Shown in pieces: positions 31,910 through 32,696 of a stretch of 32,696 bases of DNA (position 1 is the stretch's first letter; every line of letters starts with the position of its first letter). This DNA is from Zoogloea sp. (GTDB lineage: Bacteria; Pseudomonadota; Gammaproteobacteria; Burkholderiales; Rhodocyclaceae): assembly GCA_009026175.1 (NCBI GenBank), contig WBTZ01000053.1:1-32696 (forward strand), written 5' to 3'. Below the pieces are notes generated by a model, which was not told where the DNA came from, ran no database searches, and saw only the letters and a program-made list of their open reading frames with translations. The position numbers and the translations under genes were made by a program.

Positions 31910-32696
31910 CTACTTGGACGCGGCCCGTTTGCCGAGGTCCACGCCGGTGGCGACCTGGTCGAGCACGTCGCCGTTCTTGTCGGTGATCTTGAGGCGGACC
32001 GGCAGGTTGGCGTAATCCCGGGCGAGCCAGATATCGATCTTGAGCTCGCCCCGATGTCCCGAACTGCCGAGATGGTAGGCGGAAACGCGGCCGGCGGGCA
32101 CCTCGATCTCCTCGATGCCGAGGTTTTCGATGACCGAGCGCACCGCGCTCTTGCCGGTCACCACCAGCAGTTCGGCGCGCAGCGGCCCCTCCGGCTGCAG
32201 GGACAGGTGGTGCATCAACGACAGCACGTCCTGGTCGCCCTCGGCCAGCGAGAACTCCCGGCGGCGGTCGCCGGCCACCAGCACGACCTGCGCGGTGGAC
32301 CAGTCGAAGTCGGCGCGCTCCTTGAGCTTGCCGTCCCGCTCGACGGTGAACTTCTCGGGCTGCAGGCCATGCGGGCCGATCCGCCCCTCGCTGCGCTGGA
32401 CCATGCGGAAGGGCTTGATCAGGCCGACCAGGCCGGAGGTCTCGATGACGGTCTCCATCGAGTAGTGCTCCTGGTCGTGGGTCCACGCGTGGGTGGTGCG
32501 GCCGATCACGAAGTTCTGCTCGCCACGGATCACGTTGTACTGGACTTTGCCTGAGGCTGCCCACAGGTCGGCGGGGCCGGGGCCGGACGGCTTACTGTCC
32601 GGCGCCCCATCGCGCCCGGCCTGCCCTTCGCCGCCAGCCGCATCGGCGGAGGCTTGCGGATCGGTGGTGGCGCGGGCCGCGCCGGCCTCCTGGGGC
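31910..32696 (-). CDS. DUF3108 protein (5' end beyond window)
   Basis: The frame stays open to the right edge, so the start is not in the window; 261 residues are visible. From about residue 53 of the visible part a DUF3108 domain begins (SGKVQYNVIRGEQNFVIGRT.HAW.HD..HY) and continues to the end (ELKIDIWLARDYANLPVRLKITDKNGD). The visible N-terminal ~50 residues are rich in Ala, Gly, Pro and Asp, a linker such as links a membrane anchor to a periplasmic domain in related proteins. DUF3108 proteins are thought to be envelope proteins of unknown role. The GTG at 32533 falls inside the domain and is not the start. Confidence 0.85.
   Translation of the reverse strand, partial: PQEAGAARATTDPQASADAAGGEGQAGRDGAPDSKPSGPGPADLWAASGKVQYNVIRGEQNFVIGRTTHAWTHDQEHYSMETVIETSGLVGLIKPFRMVQRSEGRIGPHGLQPEKFTVERDGKLKERADFDWSTAQVVLVAGDRRREFSLAEGDQDVLSLMHHLSLQPEGPLRAELLVVTGKSAVRSVIENLGIEEIEVPAGRVSAYHLGSSGHRGELKIDIWLARDYANLPVRLKITDKNGDVLDQVATGVDLGKRAASK

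Noticed and set aside
1..32696. CRISPR arrays, tRNA or rRNA genes, insertion sequences, prophage genes
   Set aside because: No regularly spaced repeats, no cloverleaf or rRNA sequence that I could recognise, and no transposase or integrase reading frame were seen.

Overview
The window is GC-rich, densely coded chromosomal DNA from a nitrogen-fixing proteobacterium. The mix of genes (NifB with a NifX-like tail, an FdxN-type ferredoxin, NifZ, an LRV iron-sulfur protein, NifA with the full cysteine motif, an ISC-type operon) fits a betaproteobacterium of the Azospira/Dechloromonas/Azoarcus kind. That assignment is inferred from gene content and was not tested by comparison.

Region 1 (1-5110, minus strand) is a nif operon read leftwards from nifB: nifB, a 2[4Fe-4S] ferredoxin, an A-type Fe-S protein, a helical-repeat protein, an LRV [4Fe-4S] repeat protein, two NifZ-domain proteins, an unrecognised 111-aa protein, and the start of nifS, cut by the left edge. 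The genes overlap or sit within a few bases of each other. The promoter has a GG-N10-GC sigma-54 site, an IHF-like site and two TGT-N10-ACA NifA sites; a third TGT-N10-ACA lies over the likely transcription start.

Region 2 (5115-19004, minus strand) is about 14 kb of signal transduction between nifA and nifB. It holds a NarL-type regulator with a huge multi-PAS histidine kinase, a MASE3/PAS/GGDEF/EAL protein, a hybrid kinase, a second hybrid kinase with Glu where the phospho-accepting His should be, and a PAS-GGDEF cyclase. Region 3 is nifA (19119-20765) with an oxygen-sensitive-type cysteine motif; no nifL is present.

Region 4 (21201-25842, plus strand) runs divergently from nifA: iscS, iscU, erpA-like, iscA, hscA and fdx, without iscR or hscB. 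It sits behind a near-consensus sigma-54 promoter with an IHF-like site and a NifA site. This appears to be an ISC machine recruited into the nitrogen-fixation regulon and is the most striking feature of the window.

Region 5 (25887-32696, minus strand) is ordinary chromosome: a secreted DUF192 protein, a structured inverted-repeat element, rluE, a fatty-acid desaturase, an MscS-type channel, a phospholipase-D-like protein, an RsmB/NOP-type RNA methyltransferase and a DUF3108 protein cut by the right edge.

How the parts work together: NifA with RNA polymerase-sigma-54 would drive both the nifB operon (FeMo-co precursor, electron donor, maturation factors) and the isc operon (Fe-S supply for nitrogenase and its accessory proteins). 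The sensor block between them may tie cyclic-di-GMP and redox or energy sensing to the diazotrophic state; this last link rests on position only.
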